64,000 nucleotides of DNA from JBGPGW01 sp046349515 (GTDB taxonomy: Bacteria > Pseudomonadota > Alphaproteobacteria > CADEGL01). A program made the translations under genes and the position numbers. The stretch covers positions 372,001-436,000 of the forward strand of contig JAXMCE010000002.1 in NCBI GenBank assembly GCA_046349515.1, written 5' to 3'. Below, piece by piece: positions 27,458 to 34,550 of the stretch (position 1 is the first letter of the stretch; every line of letters begins with the position of its first letter). The notes beneath the pieces were generated by a model. It saw only the letters and a list, made by a program, of their open reading frames with translations, was not told the DNA's origin and made no database searches.

Positions 27458-27967
27458 GTGAACAGCGAAGAGTTGCGCGCCCTCCAGGCGCCGATCAAGG
27501 ACCGCTACCGCGTGGAACCGGCGGCGGCGCATATCACGCTCAAGGCGTCGGGCGCGCTCGATTCGGAGGAGATCGCCTGCAATGTCGAGACCGCGCGGGC
27601 CGTCGTCGCGGCCGGCCTTCATCCCGGGACCGGAGGAAGCGGCAGCCTCGTCTGCTCGGGCGACATGCTGCTTCAGGCGCTCGTCGCCTGTGCGGGCGTC
27701 ACGCTGAGAGCGGTCGCGACGGCGCTGGGCGTCCCGCTCGCGAACGCGCGCGTCTTCGCCGAGGGGGATCTCGATTTCCGCGGCACGCTCGGGGTCGAGC
27801 GAAGCGCACCCGTCGGATTCTCGGACATCCGCCTGCGTTTCGAGGTCGAGAGCACGGCGCCGCAGGAACAGATCGACCGCCTCCTCGCGCTCACGGAGCG
27901 ATACTGCGTCGTCTACCAGACGCTGCGATCGGCACCCAAGATCAGCGCGGAATTGAAGCGAAACTAA
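27458..27967 (+). CDS. OsmC family protein
   Basis: 169-residue OsmC/Ohr-like protein. The two reactive-site cysteines of the fold are placed as expected: C78 in LLQALVACAGVTL and C150 in ERYCVVYQTL. OsmC proteins are thiol-dependent peroxidases for organic hydroperoxides. GTG 27458 is chosen because AAGGAAGGGA lies seven bases upstream, 16 bases after the ATPase stop, so it is probably part of the importer operon. Association with a sulfonate-type importer is seen elsewhere and may mean it handles a sulfur compound rather than peroxides; that is inference. Ends tail-to-tail with the PaiB-like gene. Confidence 0.85.
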   Translation: MNSEELRALQAPIKDRYRVEPAAAHITLKASGALDSEEIACNVETARAVVAAGLHPGTGGSGSLVCSGDMLLQALVACAGVTLRAVATALGVPLANARVFAEGDLDFRGTLGVERSAPVGFSDIRLRFEVESTAPQEQIDRLLALTERYCVVYQTLRSAPKISAELKRN

Positions 27968-28596
27968 CGGGACGATCTGCCTTCGCGCGCCGCCATCGCG
28001 GCGGCGACAGCGCGCGCGTTCGGATCGTTCGAGCGCTCGAAGGTCTGGATGAGCGCGTCCCGGTCGGCGCGGCTCTTGTTCTGGGACAGCTTCCACTTGC
28101 CCTCGAGCCGAGCGATCGGAATTTCGAACGCGACGACGCCCGGCAGCATGGCGTCGACGACCTTCGGATAGTCCGCGGCACGCCACGGCTTCGGAAGGCC
28201 GTGCTCCTGCACCTCCACGAGGCGGTCGAGGAGGGCTCGAACGTCCCGCTCGTCATCGAGGATGCGCGGCATCCCGTAGGCGTGGACGGCCAGGTAGTTC
28301 CAGGTCGGCACGGAACCGGGCGTCGCGTACCAGTTGGGCGAGACATAGGCGTGAGGTCCCTGGAAGACGACAATCGCCTCGCGGCCGGAGCTGAAGCTCC
28401 GCCATAACGGGTTCGCCCGCGCCATATGCGCAAGCAACGTGCCCCGCTCACCGCGCGCAGGATCGAGGAGAACGGGCAGATGGGCCGCTTCGATCCGCCC
28501 CTCGAGCTCGGCGACGAGAAGCGCGAAGTCATGCTCGCGCATGACAGCGTGCATGGAGGCTAGATCGTCTTCGCGGAAGTGGCCGGGCAGGTACAT
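27964..28596 (-). CDS. PaiB-like FMN-binding negative transcriptional regulator
   Basis: 210-residue protein of the PaiB/FMN-binding split-barrel family. Recognisable from MYLPGHFREDDLASMHAVM at the start, PHAYVSPNWYATPGSVPTWNY (about 80-100), and the C-terminal KLSQNKSRADRDALI. Bacillus PaiB is a repressor of sporulation and protease genes; in proteobacteria the role is unclear and an FMN-dependent enzyme is equally possible. Its stop overlaps the OsmC stop on the other strand. Sequence between it and sdhB (28597-28683) holds nothing I recognise. Confidence 0.82.
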   Translation of the reverse strand: MYLPGHFREDDLASMHAVMREHDFALLVAELEGRIEAAHLPVLLDPARGERGTLLAHMARANPLWRSFSSGREAIVVFQGPHAYVSPNWYATPGSVPTWNYLAVHAYGMPRILDDERDVRALLDRLVEVQEHGLPKPWRAADYPKVVDAMLPGVVAFEIPIARLEGKWKLSQNKSRADRDALIQTFERSNDPNARAVAAAMAAREGRSSR

Positions 28597-28683
28597 CCTA
28601 GGCCCCCAAATGCTGAGTCAGCGCGCGGCTGGCCAGCCTGCCGTCAGCCCAGCTCCGATTGCAGGCGAGTCCCGGTGCGGCGT

Positions 28684-29460
28684 CTAGCGCCGCTCGACCA
28701 TCATCTTCTTGATCTCGGCGATGGCTTTCGCCGGATTGAGGCTCTTCGGGCAGGTCCGCGTGCAGTTCATGATGGTGTGGCAGCGGTAGAGCCGGAAGGG
28801 ATCCTCGAGCTGGTCGAGCCGCTCGCCCGTCGCTTCGTCGCGGCTGTCGGCGAGCCATCGATAGGCTTGAAGCAGAATGGCTGGCCCGAGATAGCGCTCG
28901 CCGTTCCACCAGTAGCTGGGACAGCTCGTCGTACAGCAGAAGCAGAGGATGCATTCCCACAAGCCGTCGAGCTTGACGCGTTCCTCGTGGCTTTGCAGGC
29001 GCTCGCGCTCGGGCGCCGGGCTGTCGGCCTTGAGCCACGGCTCGATCGCGCGGTACTGAGCATAGGCCTGGTCGAGATCGGGTACCAAATCCTTGATGAC
29101 CGGCATGTGGGGCAAGGGGTAGATCCGCACGTCGCCCGTCACGTCGGCGGTGTATTTCGTGCAGGCAAGCGTGTTCGTGCCGTCGATGTTCATGGCGCAG
29201 CTTCCGCACACGCCCTCGCGGCAGGAACGGCGGAAGGTGAGCGTCGCGTCGACCTCGTTCTTGATCTTGATAAGGGCGTCGAGAATCATCGGCCCGCAGC
29301 TGTCCATGTCGACATCGTAGGTGTCGACCCGCGGGTTCGCGCCCGAATCGGGATCGTAGCGGTAGATCGCGAAACGCCGGACCTTCTTGGCGCCCGGCGG
29401 TGCCGCATGCGCCTTGCCGCGCTGGACCTTCGAGTTCGCGGGTAATGTCAGTTGAGCCAT
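28684..29460 (-). CDS. sdhB: Succinate dehydrogenase iron-sulfur subunit
   Basis: Electron-transfer subunit of complex II, 258 residues. Cysteines for three clusters are visible: [2Fe-2S] in SCREGVCGSCAMNIDG and LACT (about 80-103), [4Fe-4S] in CILCFCCTTSCPSYWW (about 167-182), [3Fe-4S] in CHTIMNCTRTCPKSLNP (about 227-243). Last gene of sdhCDAB. An N-terminal extension of about 25 residues before VRRFAIYRYDP is common in alphaproteobacteria. Confidence 0.97.
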   Translation of the reverse strand: MAQLTLPANSKVQRGKAHAAPPGAKKVRRFAIYRYDPDSGANPRVDTYDVDMDSCGPMILDALIKIKNEVDATLTFRRSCREGVCGSCAMNIDGTNTLACTKYTADVTGDVRIYPLPHMPVIKDLVPDLDQAYAQYRAIEPWLKADSPAPERERLQSHEERVKLDGLWECILCFCCTTSCPSYWWNGERYLGPAILLQAYRWLADSRDEATGERLDQLEDPFRLYRCHTIMNCTRTCPKSLNPAKAIAEIKKMMVERR

Positions 29461-29491
29461 CGGATTGCCTCGGCTAGCGCTCGCGCACGTC

Positions 29492-31285
29492 TCAGTAGAC
29501 GCGCTTGGCGAGCGGAATCGACTGCACTTCGTTCGTCAGCGGCTGGAGGTGGACCGGGCGGTAGTCGATACGCGCCTTGCCCGCCTCGTTGCACCACAGC
29601 AACGTGTGCTTGAGCCAGTTCTGGTCGTCGCGTTCGGGATGATCCTCGCGGGCATGGGCGCCGCGCGATTCGGTGCGCGCCCGCGCCGAATGCATCGTCG
29701 CCACCGCCTGATACATCAGATTGTCGAGCTCGAGCGTCTCCATGAGATCGCTGTTCCAGATGAGCGAGGTGTCGGAGACGCGGAGCGAATCGCCCTTGGC
29801 CCAAGCCTCGGCGAGCAGCCGGCAACCCTCCTCGAGCACCTGGCCTGTCCGGAACACCGAGCAATTGCTTTGCATGATCTGCTGCATCTCGAGCCGCAGC
29901 GCAGCCGTCGAGACCTCGCCCTTCGCGTGGCGCATGCCATCGAAGCGGTCGATCGGCAGATTGGCCGCATCCTCCGGGATCGGCTTGTGCGATTGGCCGG
30001 GACGGATCAGCTCGGCGCACCGGATCGCCGCGGCGCGGCCGAAGACGACGAGATCGAGGAGCGAATTGGAACCAAGACGGTTCGCCCCGTGGACCGAGAC
30101 GCAGGCGCCCTCGCCCACCGCCATCAAGCCCGGCACGACCTCCTCGGCGCTGCCGTTCCGCTTCGTCACGACCTCCGCATGCCGGTTCGTGGGGATGCCG
30201 CCCATGTTGTAGTGGCAGGTCGGCTGGACCGGGATCGGCTGCTTCGTCGTGTCGACGCCGGCGAAGATGCGGGCCGTCTCCGAGATGCCGGGAAGGCGCT
30301 CGTGGATGATCTTGGGATCGAGATGCTCGATGTGGAGTTCGGCATAGTCCTTGTTGGGCCCGCAGCCGCGCCCCTCGCGCACCTCGATCGTGATGGCGCG
30401 GCTCACGACGTCGCGCGATGCCAGGTCCTTGGCATGGGGCGCGTAGCGCTCCATGAAGCGCTCGCCCTCCGAATTGGTGAGATAGCCGCCTTCGCCGCGC
30501 ACGCCTTCGGAGATGAGGCAGCCCGCGCCGTAGATGCCGGTCGGGTGGAACTGAACGAACTCCATGTCCTGGACCGGCAGGCCCGCGCGGAGCGCCATGC
30601 CATTGCCGTCGCCCGTGCAGGTGTGCGCACCCGTGCAGGAGAAGTAGACGCGCCCGTAGCCGCCCGTCGCCAGGATCGTCATATGCGCGCGGAAGCGGTG
30701 GATCGTCCCATCGGCCAGGTTCCATGCGACGACACCGCGGCAGGCTCCGTCGTCCGGATCCATGATGAGGTCGATCGCGAAGTACTCGATGAAGAACTCG
30801 GCGTTGTGCTTCAAGGCCTGCTGGTAAAGCGTGTGGAGGATGGCGTGGCCCGTGCGGTCGGCTGCGGCACAGGTGCGCTGCGCCGTGCCCTTGCCGAAAT
30901 GGGTGGTCATGCCGCCGAAGGCGCGCTGATAGATCTTGCCCTCGGGCGTGCGGGAGAAGGGGACGCCGTAGTGCTCGAGCTCGATGACGGCCGGCACCGC
31001 CTCGCGCACCATGTATTCGATCGAATCCTGGTCGCCCAGCCAATCCGATCCCTTGACCGTGTCATACATGTGCCAGCGCCAGTCGTCCTCGCCCATATTG
31101 GCGAGCGCCGCGCTCATGCCGCCTTGTGCCGCGACCGTGTGGCTGCGCGTCGGGAAGACTTTGGACAGGCAGGCCGTGCGCAATCCCCGTTCCGCGAGAC
31201 CGAACGTCGCGCGCAATCCCGAGCCGCCCGCACCGACGACGACGACGTCATATTCGTGATCGATGACCGTATACGCCTTGGGCAT
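29492..31285 (-). CDS. sdhA: Succinate dehydrogenase flavoprotein subunit
   Basis: FAD-containing catalytic subunit of complex II, 597 residues, normal length. FAD Rossmann VVVVGAGGSGLRATFGLAE (14-32); covalent-FAD histidine H49 in RSHTVAAQGGMSAA; active-site region THFGKGTAQRTCAAADRTGH; and the substrate-proximal RLGSNSLLDLVVFGRAAA. Separated by 31 bases from sdhB and six from sdhD. Confidence 0.97.
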   Translation of the reverse strand: MPKAYTVIDHEYDVVVVGAGGSGLRATFGLAERGLRTACLSKVFPTRSHTVAAQGGMSAALANMGEDDWRWHMYDTVKGSDWLGDQDSIEYMVREAVPAVIELEHYGVPFSRTPEGKIYQRAFGGMTTHFGKGTAQRTCAAADRTGHAILHTLYQQALKHNAEFFIEYFAIDLIMDPDDGACRGVVAWNLADGTIHRFRAHMTILATGGYGRVYFSCTGAHTCTGDGNGMALRAGLPVQDMEFVQFHPTGIYGAGCLISEGVRGEGGYLTNSEGERFMERYAPHAKDLASRDVVSRAITIEVREGRGCGPNKDYAELHIEHLDPKIIHERLPGISETARIFAGVDTTKQPIPVQPTCHYNMGGIPTNRHAEVVTKRNGSAEEVVPGLMAVGEGACVSVHGANRLGSNSLLDLVVFGRAAAIRCAELIRPGQSHKPIPEDAANLPIDRFDGMRHAKGEVSTAALRLEMQQIMQSNCSVFRTGQVLEEGCRLLAEAWAKGDSLRVSDTSLIWNSDLMETLELDNLMYQAVATMHSARARTESRGAHAREDHPERDDQNWLKHTLLWCNEAGKARIDYRPVHLQPLTNEVQSIPLAKRVY

Positions 31286-31291
31286 GGACTC

Positions 31292-31687
31292 TCAGCCTCC
31301 GAACGCGATCTTGAGCACAGCAAAGATGGCCGCGAGGCCCAACCCGAACGCGGCGAGTTTGACGATCATGAGCGATGCGACCCGTAGCGCGGGCCTGCGC
31401 ACGTAATCCTCAATCACCACCTGCAGCCCGAGCTGCGCATGGTGGAACACCGCCACGACGAGGAGAATCATGAACACGGCCGGCAGGGGCCGGCGCAGCC
31501 AGGCCGTGACATCCTCATGCGGCGCGCCCGTCAGCGCCACCATCGAGGCGACGAACCAGATGGACAGCGGCACGAGGGCTACCGCCGTCAGGCGCTGCGC
31601 CCACCAATGGGCCGTGCCGTCCTTGGCCGAGCCAAGATAGCGAACGCGTGCCAACATCGAGCGGCGCGACCCGGTCTCACCAGCCAT
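31292..31687 (-). CDS. sdhD: Succinate dehydrogenase membrane anchor subunit D
   Basis: 131-residue anchor with three membrane helices (about 30-50, 66-88 and 105-128). The helix-2 segment ILLVVAVFHHAQLGLQVVIEDYV holds the haem-side His and the quinone-site Asp-Tyr pair typical of SdhD. Start ATG 31687 is coupled to the sdhC stop in a TGATG overlap. A much longer open frame upstream is antisense-like noise across sdhC. Confidence 0.93.
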   Translation of the reverse strand: MAGETGSRRSMLARVRYLGSAKDGTAHWWAQRLTAVALVPLSIWFVASMVALTGAPHEDVTAWLRRPLPAVFMILLVVAVFHHAQLGLQVVIEDYVRRPALRVASLMIVKLAAFGLGLAAIFAVLKIAFGG

Positions 31688-32082
31688 CAGAGTGCCCCCA
31701 ACGCTGCATAGCCGCAGGCCCATGCGACGATCGTCAGGACGAATGTGCCGATGACGACGGCCCATCCCGACGCATAGGCGGTCTTGAGATCGAACCCCCA
31801 TCCCGCGTCCCACAGGAGGTGCCGGATGCCATTCAGAAGGTGAAAGAAGAAGGCCAGCGACCATCCGAACAGGAGGAGCCGTCCGAGCCACGATCCCGTG
31901 AGCGCCTGCGCCCGCTCGTAAGATGCGTCGCCCATGGCGGCCGCGAAAAGCCAATAGAGAAGGAGCAGCGTCCCCACGGCCAGCGCCATCCCTGCCAATC
32001 GATGGAGGATGGAAAGAACCGAGGTCAGCTGCGGGCGATAGACTTGGATGTGGGGTGAGAGGGGCCGTTCGTGGGAGGTCAT
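31687..32082 (-). CDS. sdhC: Succinate dehydrogenase cytochrome b556 subunit C
   Basis: 131-residue complex II anchor with three membrane helices. The family signatures are intact: RPLSPHIQVYR (6-16), SILHRLAG (24-31) and FHLLNGIRHLLWD (80-92), in which H88 is the likely haem b ligand. First gene of the sdhCDAB operon. The long upstream gap (32083-33546) should contain its promoter; the A+T-rich stretch 32360-32490 is the most promoter-like part. Confidence 0.94.
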   Translation of the reverse strand: MTSHERPLSPHIQVYRPQLTSVLSILHRLAGMALAVGTLLLLYWLFAAAMGDASYERAQALTGSWLGRLLLFGWSLAFFFHLLNGIRHLLWDAGWGFDLKTAYASGWAVVIGTFVLTIVAWACGYAALGAL

Positions 32083-32376
32083 CCGTCTCGTGTCCGCTCA
32101 GCCGTTGCGGCCGCCACAGGAAGGGCAAGGACCGCCCGAGCGGTCGGCCAAGCCGGGCGGTCGGCGAGGGTGAATCGCCATCGGCCGGCACCAAATGCGG
32201 CGCCACTCCTTGCGTCCCCCACGCGGGTCCCGATTATGGCCCGCGACAGTAGCGAGTCAACGCGAGACACGCGCGCATCGCGCGAAGACTGGGCGAAATA
32301 TGGGCGCCACTCCCGCGCCGCGAGCCGCCGCCAGCGCACCAACGTGCCGACGTTGCCGTGCGCGTGTGAACAACCT

Positions 32377-32425
32377 TGTGGAAAAATTGTGCGCCGAATG
32401 TTGGCAATCGCGAGTCTTATGCACA
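32377..32425. promoter_or_regulatory. DnaA-box-like pair upstream of sdhC
   Basis: TGTGGAAAA at 32377-32385 (TTTTCCACA on the complement, one mismatch to TTATCCACA) and TTATGCACA at 32417-32425 (fits TTATNCACA) lie 32 bases apart in an A+T-rich segment about 300 bases before sdhC. Matches are seen; DnaA binding is not established. Confidence 0.25.
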
Positions 32426-32473
32426 AGAAAATCGCACGAATATTGACGATTCTATTGTGCCTCCAAGTAAAAC

Positions 32474-32695
32474 TCAGTAATCGTAGCCGCACGCGACAAC
32501 GCCGGTGCAAGTGGAGACAGCGCGCTCTTCGCGGACCCAGTCCCCAAAGGCGTCCGTCTCCAGCCAATCCGGGAGTGGTTTTCGGCCTATCAAGGGTCGA
32601 TTGTCATTCGATGATGCGGTCCGCCTGCGGCAACGCGGACGGATCGCGGACCGGGCAGGTCGGTGCTTGACGCGATTTGGGTTCTTTCGCCGCAT
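32474..32695 (-). CDS. Possible small protein, unrecognised
   Basis: Open frame of 73 residues from ATG 32695. The N-terminal third is Arg-rich and of poor quality. The last ~45 residues look more protein-like, with mixed charge and Trp residues (segments NDNRPLIGRKPLPDWLETD and FGDWVREERAVSTC). No ribosome-binding site and no family I recognise. It may be the tail of a decayed gene, or chance. Confidence 0.2.
   Translation of the reverse strand: MRRKNPNRVKHRPARSAIRPRCRRRTASSNDNRPLIGRKPLPDWLETDAFGDWVREERAVSTCTGVVACGYDY
32617..32653. repeat. Inverted repeat with two alternative right arms
   Basis: CGGTCCGC (32617-32624) is perfectly complementary to GCGGACCG (32646-32653). Its inner part GTCCGC also pairs with GCGGAC at 32635-32640. 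The two pairings are mutually exclusive, giving two alternative hairpins. Confidence 0.5.
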
Positions 32696-32737
32696 CGGCG
32701 TCGGAGTCCTCGCGATTTCGAACTCGATGTGGTGGAT

Positions 32738-32765
32738 CGGCCGGTGTCCCTTGGGACACGGGCCG
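32738..32765. repeat. 13-bp hairpin with 2-base loop
   Basis: Left arm 32738-32750 and right arm 32753-32765 pair over 13 positions with one mismatch, the inner seven (GTGTCCC/GGGACAC) perfectly, around a TT loop. Very stable as RNA or as a cruciform; no T-tract follows. Confidence 0.6.
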
Positions 32766-32890
32766 ACGGAACCCGGCGGCTGATCGTTCCTGTTGCGTGC
32801 AGCCGTTCGGTTCCGAGCCGTGTGGCCCTGTGTGGCGACGTGTCGTTTTCTCGGAAGCGCACGTCTCGCACGACGAGGGAGTGGGCTCGT

Positions 32891-32942
32891 CCCGCATCCT
32901 CGGGGTCGCCTTCCGCTGCTCCTCACGGACGGCGGATGCGGG
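32891..32942. repeat. 9-bp inverted repeat
   Basis: CCCGCATCC (32891-32899) and GGATGCGGG (32934-32942) are perfect complements separated by 34 bases. They are part of the run of inverted repeats in this gap. Confidence 0.45.
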
Positions 32943-32954
32943 TCGGGACACAGG

Positions 32955-32984
32955 GGTCCGGACCGCGCTTTCGTCCTCGGACGA
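32955..32984. repeat. Two adjacent short palindromes
   Basis: GGTCCGGACC (32955-32964) is a perfect 10-base palindrome, and TCGTCC-TC-GGACGA (32971-32984) a perfect 6-bp hairpin with a 2-base spacer. They lie seven bases apart. Confidence 0.45.
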
Positions 32985-33055
32985 GGGAAGCGTGTCCGTC
33001 GGCAACGGCCCTCCTCCGCGGGACCCGTTGCGTCCTCTGGTCGGCGACGTCGGGG

Positions 33056-33364
33056 ATGGGCAGGCGTCCGGCCTGGAGGGTCGGATCTGCGTGCTTGGCT
33101 TGCGCCTTTTGGCGCGGGCTGGCGTCGGCGGCACTCCTGCTCGGGGGATGTGCCGCACCGGATTCGAACGCCGATGCGACCGGAGATCGCTCGGCCTCGC
33201 CGCCAGGATTCGGGATCGTGTCAGGCTCTGGTCTGCCGGTTGAGGGCGGCCTCGCGAGAGGCTTAGCCAACGGCGGTGCCCCGTTCTGGCAAGGGACTTG
33301 GCACCGCTCGATTGGCTCTACGCGCCCCACCGCTGTCGCGTTGCGGAGCCCTCGTGGCTCCTGA
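33056..33364 (+). CDS. Possible small lipoprotein, unrecognised
   Basis: 102-residue open frame from ATG 33056 with a weak GGGG upstream. It has a basic N-terminus, a hydrophobic stretch (SACLACAFWRGLASAALLLGGC) and a lipobox-like LLGGC near residue 32, then a low-complexity Gly/Ser/Ala-rich tail. The stop codon abuts the plus-strand stem-loop at 33364-33405, which is the layout of a short gene with its own terminator. Third-position GC is lower than in neighbouring genes, by eye. No homologue recognised; could be chance. Confidence 0.28.
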   Translation: MGRRPAWRVGSACLACAFWRGLASAALLLGGCAAPDSNADATGDRSASPPGFGIVSGSGLPVEGGLARGLANGGAPFWQGTWHRSIGSTRPTAVALRSPRGS

Positions 33365-33405
33365 GGCGCCGGGTGCCGGCTTCGCCGCCCATGCACCCGG
33401 CGCCT
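33364..33405 (+). terminator. Strong stem-loop with partial T-tract
   Basis: AGGCGCCGGGTG (33364-33375) and CACCCGGCGCCT (33394-33405) are a perfect 12-bp inverted repeat around an 18-base loop. TTTCCGTTTAT-like sequence follows on the plus strand. Read on the minus strand no T-run follows, so it best fits termination of rightward transcription from the orphan region. Confidence 0.6.
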
Positions 33406-33546
33406 TTCCGTTTATCAAATCAGCCTGTAGCCGACAACTAGATCTTGCGATCAAGCACAGCTTGGCCGCGACATGCTGCGTCTCAATGATGACTCGGAGC
33501 CGGGACGCGAGAACCGTGTGCCCGAGGGCGACCAAGACAGCGCGGC

Positions 33547-34437
33547 TCAGCGCGCACCGGGTGCAACCGAACCGCCGATGGCCTCGATGGCGTGCGACAG
33601 GGCAATGAGTCGCTCGGCCTCCGCCACATGCAGGCGTTCGATGAGACGTCCATCGACGAGCACGACTCCCTTTCCCGCTGCGCGCGCCTCGGCATGGGCG
33701 TCGATGACGCGCCGCGCGAAGGCCAGCTCCTCCTCCCGCGGCGCGAAGGCCTCGTTCGCCGCAGCGATCGTCTTCGGGTGGATGAGGGTCTTGCCGTCAA
33801 AACCGAGCTCCGCTCCCTGGCGACAGGAGGCAAGGAAGCCGGCATCGTCCGCGAGGTCGAGGAACACGCCGTCGAGCACGGCGAGGCCGTAAGCGCGCGC
33901 CGCGAGGATCGTAAGGCCCAGGCTGGTCAACATCGGCAGGCGCTCGGCCGTGTGCTTCGAGCGCAGATCCTTCGCGAGATCCGACGTGCCCATGACGAGA
34001 CAACGAAGCGCGCCATGGGCGGCGGCGATTTCGCGCACATTGAGGACGCCGAGCGGGGTCTCGATCATGCACCAGAGAGCGAGGTCGTCCGGCGCTCCGG
34101 CTCGGCTCAACTCTGCCGCCGCCAGGCGTACCGTCTCGGCACTCTCGACTTTGGGAAGAAGGATCGCGTGCGCCCCGGAGCGCGCCATGGCCACAAGGTC
34201 GTCGGCCGACCACAGCGTTCCAATGGCGTTGATCCGCACCACGATCTCACGGCGCCCGTACCCGCCCGTGCGGATGGCTTCCCTAATGAGATCGCGCGCC
34301 GAGGCCTTGGCATCGGGGGCGACGGCATCCTCGAGATCGAAAATGAGCACGTCGGCATCGAGCGTGCGCGCCTTCTCGAGCGCCCGCGCGTTCGAGCCCG
34401 GCATGTACAGCGCGCTGCGGCGGGGACGCACATCCAT
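33547..34437 (-). CDS. HpcH/HpaI aldolase / citrate lyase beta-like CoA-ester lyase
   Basis: 296-residue CitE-like TIM-barrel protein. Typical elements: RRSALYMPGSNARALEKA (6-23), DADVLIFDLEDAVAPDAK (27-44, acidic metal/CoA site), IVVRINAIGT (69-78), ILLPKVESAE (91-100), MIETPLGVLNVREIA (123-137) and GKTLIHPKTIAAANEAF. Such stand-alone proteins are usually malyl-CoA, citramalyl-CoA or related lyases rather than part of a citrate lyase complex; no citD/citF is nearby. Divergent from pdxY with 113 bases between. Confidence 0.85.
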   Translation of the reverse strand: MDVRPRRSALYMPGSNARALEKARTLDADVLIFDLEDAVAPDAKASARDLIREAIRTGGYGRREIVVRINAIGTLWSADDLVAMARSGAHAILLPKVESAETVRLAAAELSRAGAPDDLALWCMIETPLGVLNVREIAAAHGALRCLVMGTSDLAKDLRSKHTAERLPMLTSLGLTILAARAYGLAVLDGVFLDLADDAGFLASCRQGAELGFDGKTLIHPKTIAAANEAFAPREEELAFARRVIDAHAEARAAGKGVVLVDGRLIERLHVAEAERLIALSHAIEAIGGSVAPGAR

Positions 34438-34550
34438 TAGGAGTCTCTAGCGGTCGGATCGAGCGCCTCGCCGGGCGCCCGCATCCCGCGACTATAAACA
34501 AGGTCGATGCTGTGGCAAGCTCGGCGCCCCGTCGGCCCGCGCGCGCTGCG

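Larger units (their letters stand above)
32083..33546. other. 1.46-kb orphan region between sdhC and the CitE-like gene
   Basis: No gene here can be assigned with confidence. 32083-32490 holds the sdhC upstream region, with an A+T-rich core and two DnaA-box-like sites. 32500-33300 is G+C-rich and unusually dense in short inverted repeats (listed separately). A strong hairpin with a partial T-tract on the plus strand closes it at 33364-33405. Open frames exist in several frames on both strands, but they have low-complexity Arg/Ser/Pro-rich products. Two are listed as weak candidates. The pattern is compatible with a structured RNA, a degraded gene or a regulatory region. Confidence 0.6.

Noticed and set aside
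29465..31387. 640-codon plus-strand open frame over sdhA
   Set aside because: Antisense shadow of sdhA.
32340..32490. Possible chromosomal replication origin (A+T-rich with DnaA-box-like sites)
   Set aside because: Only two boxes, no dnaA, gidA, parAB, hemE or other origin-linked genes nearby; a promoter region is simpler.
33155..33175. tRNA-like T-loop word (GTTCGAATCC on the complement)
   Set aside because: The flanking bases do not form the 5-bp T stem and no acceptor or anticodon arms can be built, so no tRNA is called.
32480..33400. RNase P RNA, tmRNA, 6S or SRP RNA in the orphan gap
   Set aside because: None of the conserved sequence blocks I know for these RNAs is present; the region is left as an unassigned structured candidate.
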